22,567 bases of DNA, taken from assembly GCA_036661515.1 (NCBI GenBank), contig JAVWYO010000032.1, forward strand, positions 1 through 22,567, read 5' to 3'. The notes under the pieces are model-generated. The model saw only the letters and a list, made by a program, of their open reading frames with translations, searched no databases and was not told the origin of the DNA. Source of the stretch: HGM05232 sp036661515. Lineage in GTDB: Bacteria > Bacteroidota > Bacteroidia > Bacteroidales > Muribaculaceae. Position numbers and translations under genes: made by a program. Below are positions 22,500 through 22,567 of the stretch, one piece after another (the first letter of the stretch is position 1; every line of letters starts with the position of its first letter).

Positions 22500-22567
22500 T
22501 TCAAGTATATGTGCTATATAGGGGCTTGTCTTTTACTCAATAAAAAGGAAGTCAAATTGTTCTTGAA

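Noticed and set aside
1..22567. CRISPR array, insertion sequence, prophage or integrase
   Set aside because: No regularly spaced repeats, transposase, integrase or phage structural motifs were seen on either strand. The window reads as chromosomal backbone with envelope genes.

Overview
The window looks like a chromosomal segment of an AT-rich member of the Bacteroidales. Four signs point this way: several promoters match the Bacteroidetes form (TTTG or TTG about 19-20 nt before TAnnTTTG); four proteins end in type IX secretion (T9SS) sorting domains; one surface lipoprotein has an acidic export signal after its lipidated cysteine; and the gene content (ddh, MINPP-like phosphatase, Lipocalin_3-like lipoprotein, TonB-dependent receptor) fits. 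Having T9SS cargo argues against Bacteroides in the strict sense and fits a Porphyromonas-, Paludibacter- or Muribaculaceae-like lineage. The genus cannot be fixed from sequence alone.

Left part (1-3600). Two minus-strand exported proteins, one of them LPP20-like and cut by the window edge, are followed by a 370-base intergenic stretch with CACAGA repeats and a perfect DnaA-box word. Then comes a plus-strand pair, ddh (meso-diaminopimelate dehydrogenase) and lgt (prolipoprotein diacylglyceryl transferase), ending in a strong bidirectional terminator.

Central locus (3616-11053, minus strand). This is the most interesting region. A Bacteroidetes-type promoter drives a transcript that begins with a cobalamin riboswitch and continues through five tightly packed genes: a BtuB-like TonB-dependent receptor, a BtuG-like beta-propeller surface lipoprotein, and three secreted proteins with T9SS C-terminal sorting domains (a surface-protein family with a calcium-type loop, a second beta-propeller with an Ig-like domain, and an aromatic-rich protein of unknown function). 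I infer a B12-controlled corrinoid capture apparatus whose outer components are T9SS cargo rather than lipoproteins only. A terminator-like hairpin directly before the btuB start codon is the likely expression platform.

Middle (11068-13754, minus strand). rplS (ribosomal protein L19), a short T9SS-tagged gene that resembles the tail of a BspA-like leucine-rich-repeat protein, tRNA-Leu(UAG), and a lipoprotein MsrA-MsrB fusion for repair of oxidised methionine.

Sugar cassette (13881-17927, plus strand). rfbB, rfbA, two tandem FdtA-type ketoisomerase paralogues and an FdtB-type aminotransferase overlap or nearly abut. They should make a dTDP-3-amino-3,6-dideoxyhexose. The first isomerase has lost one histidine of the active-site HxH pair.

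Right part (17930-22567). tpx (thiol peroxidase) is co-transcribed with an exported thioredoxin-fold protein that has a degenerate CxxC. These are followed by a small conserved-looking protein, a Lipocalin_3-like lipoprotein, a small TPR protein, a MINPP-like histidine phosphatase, and an edge region with a terminator and a doubtful minus-strand ORF.
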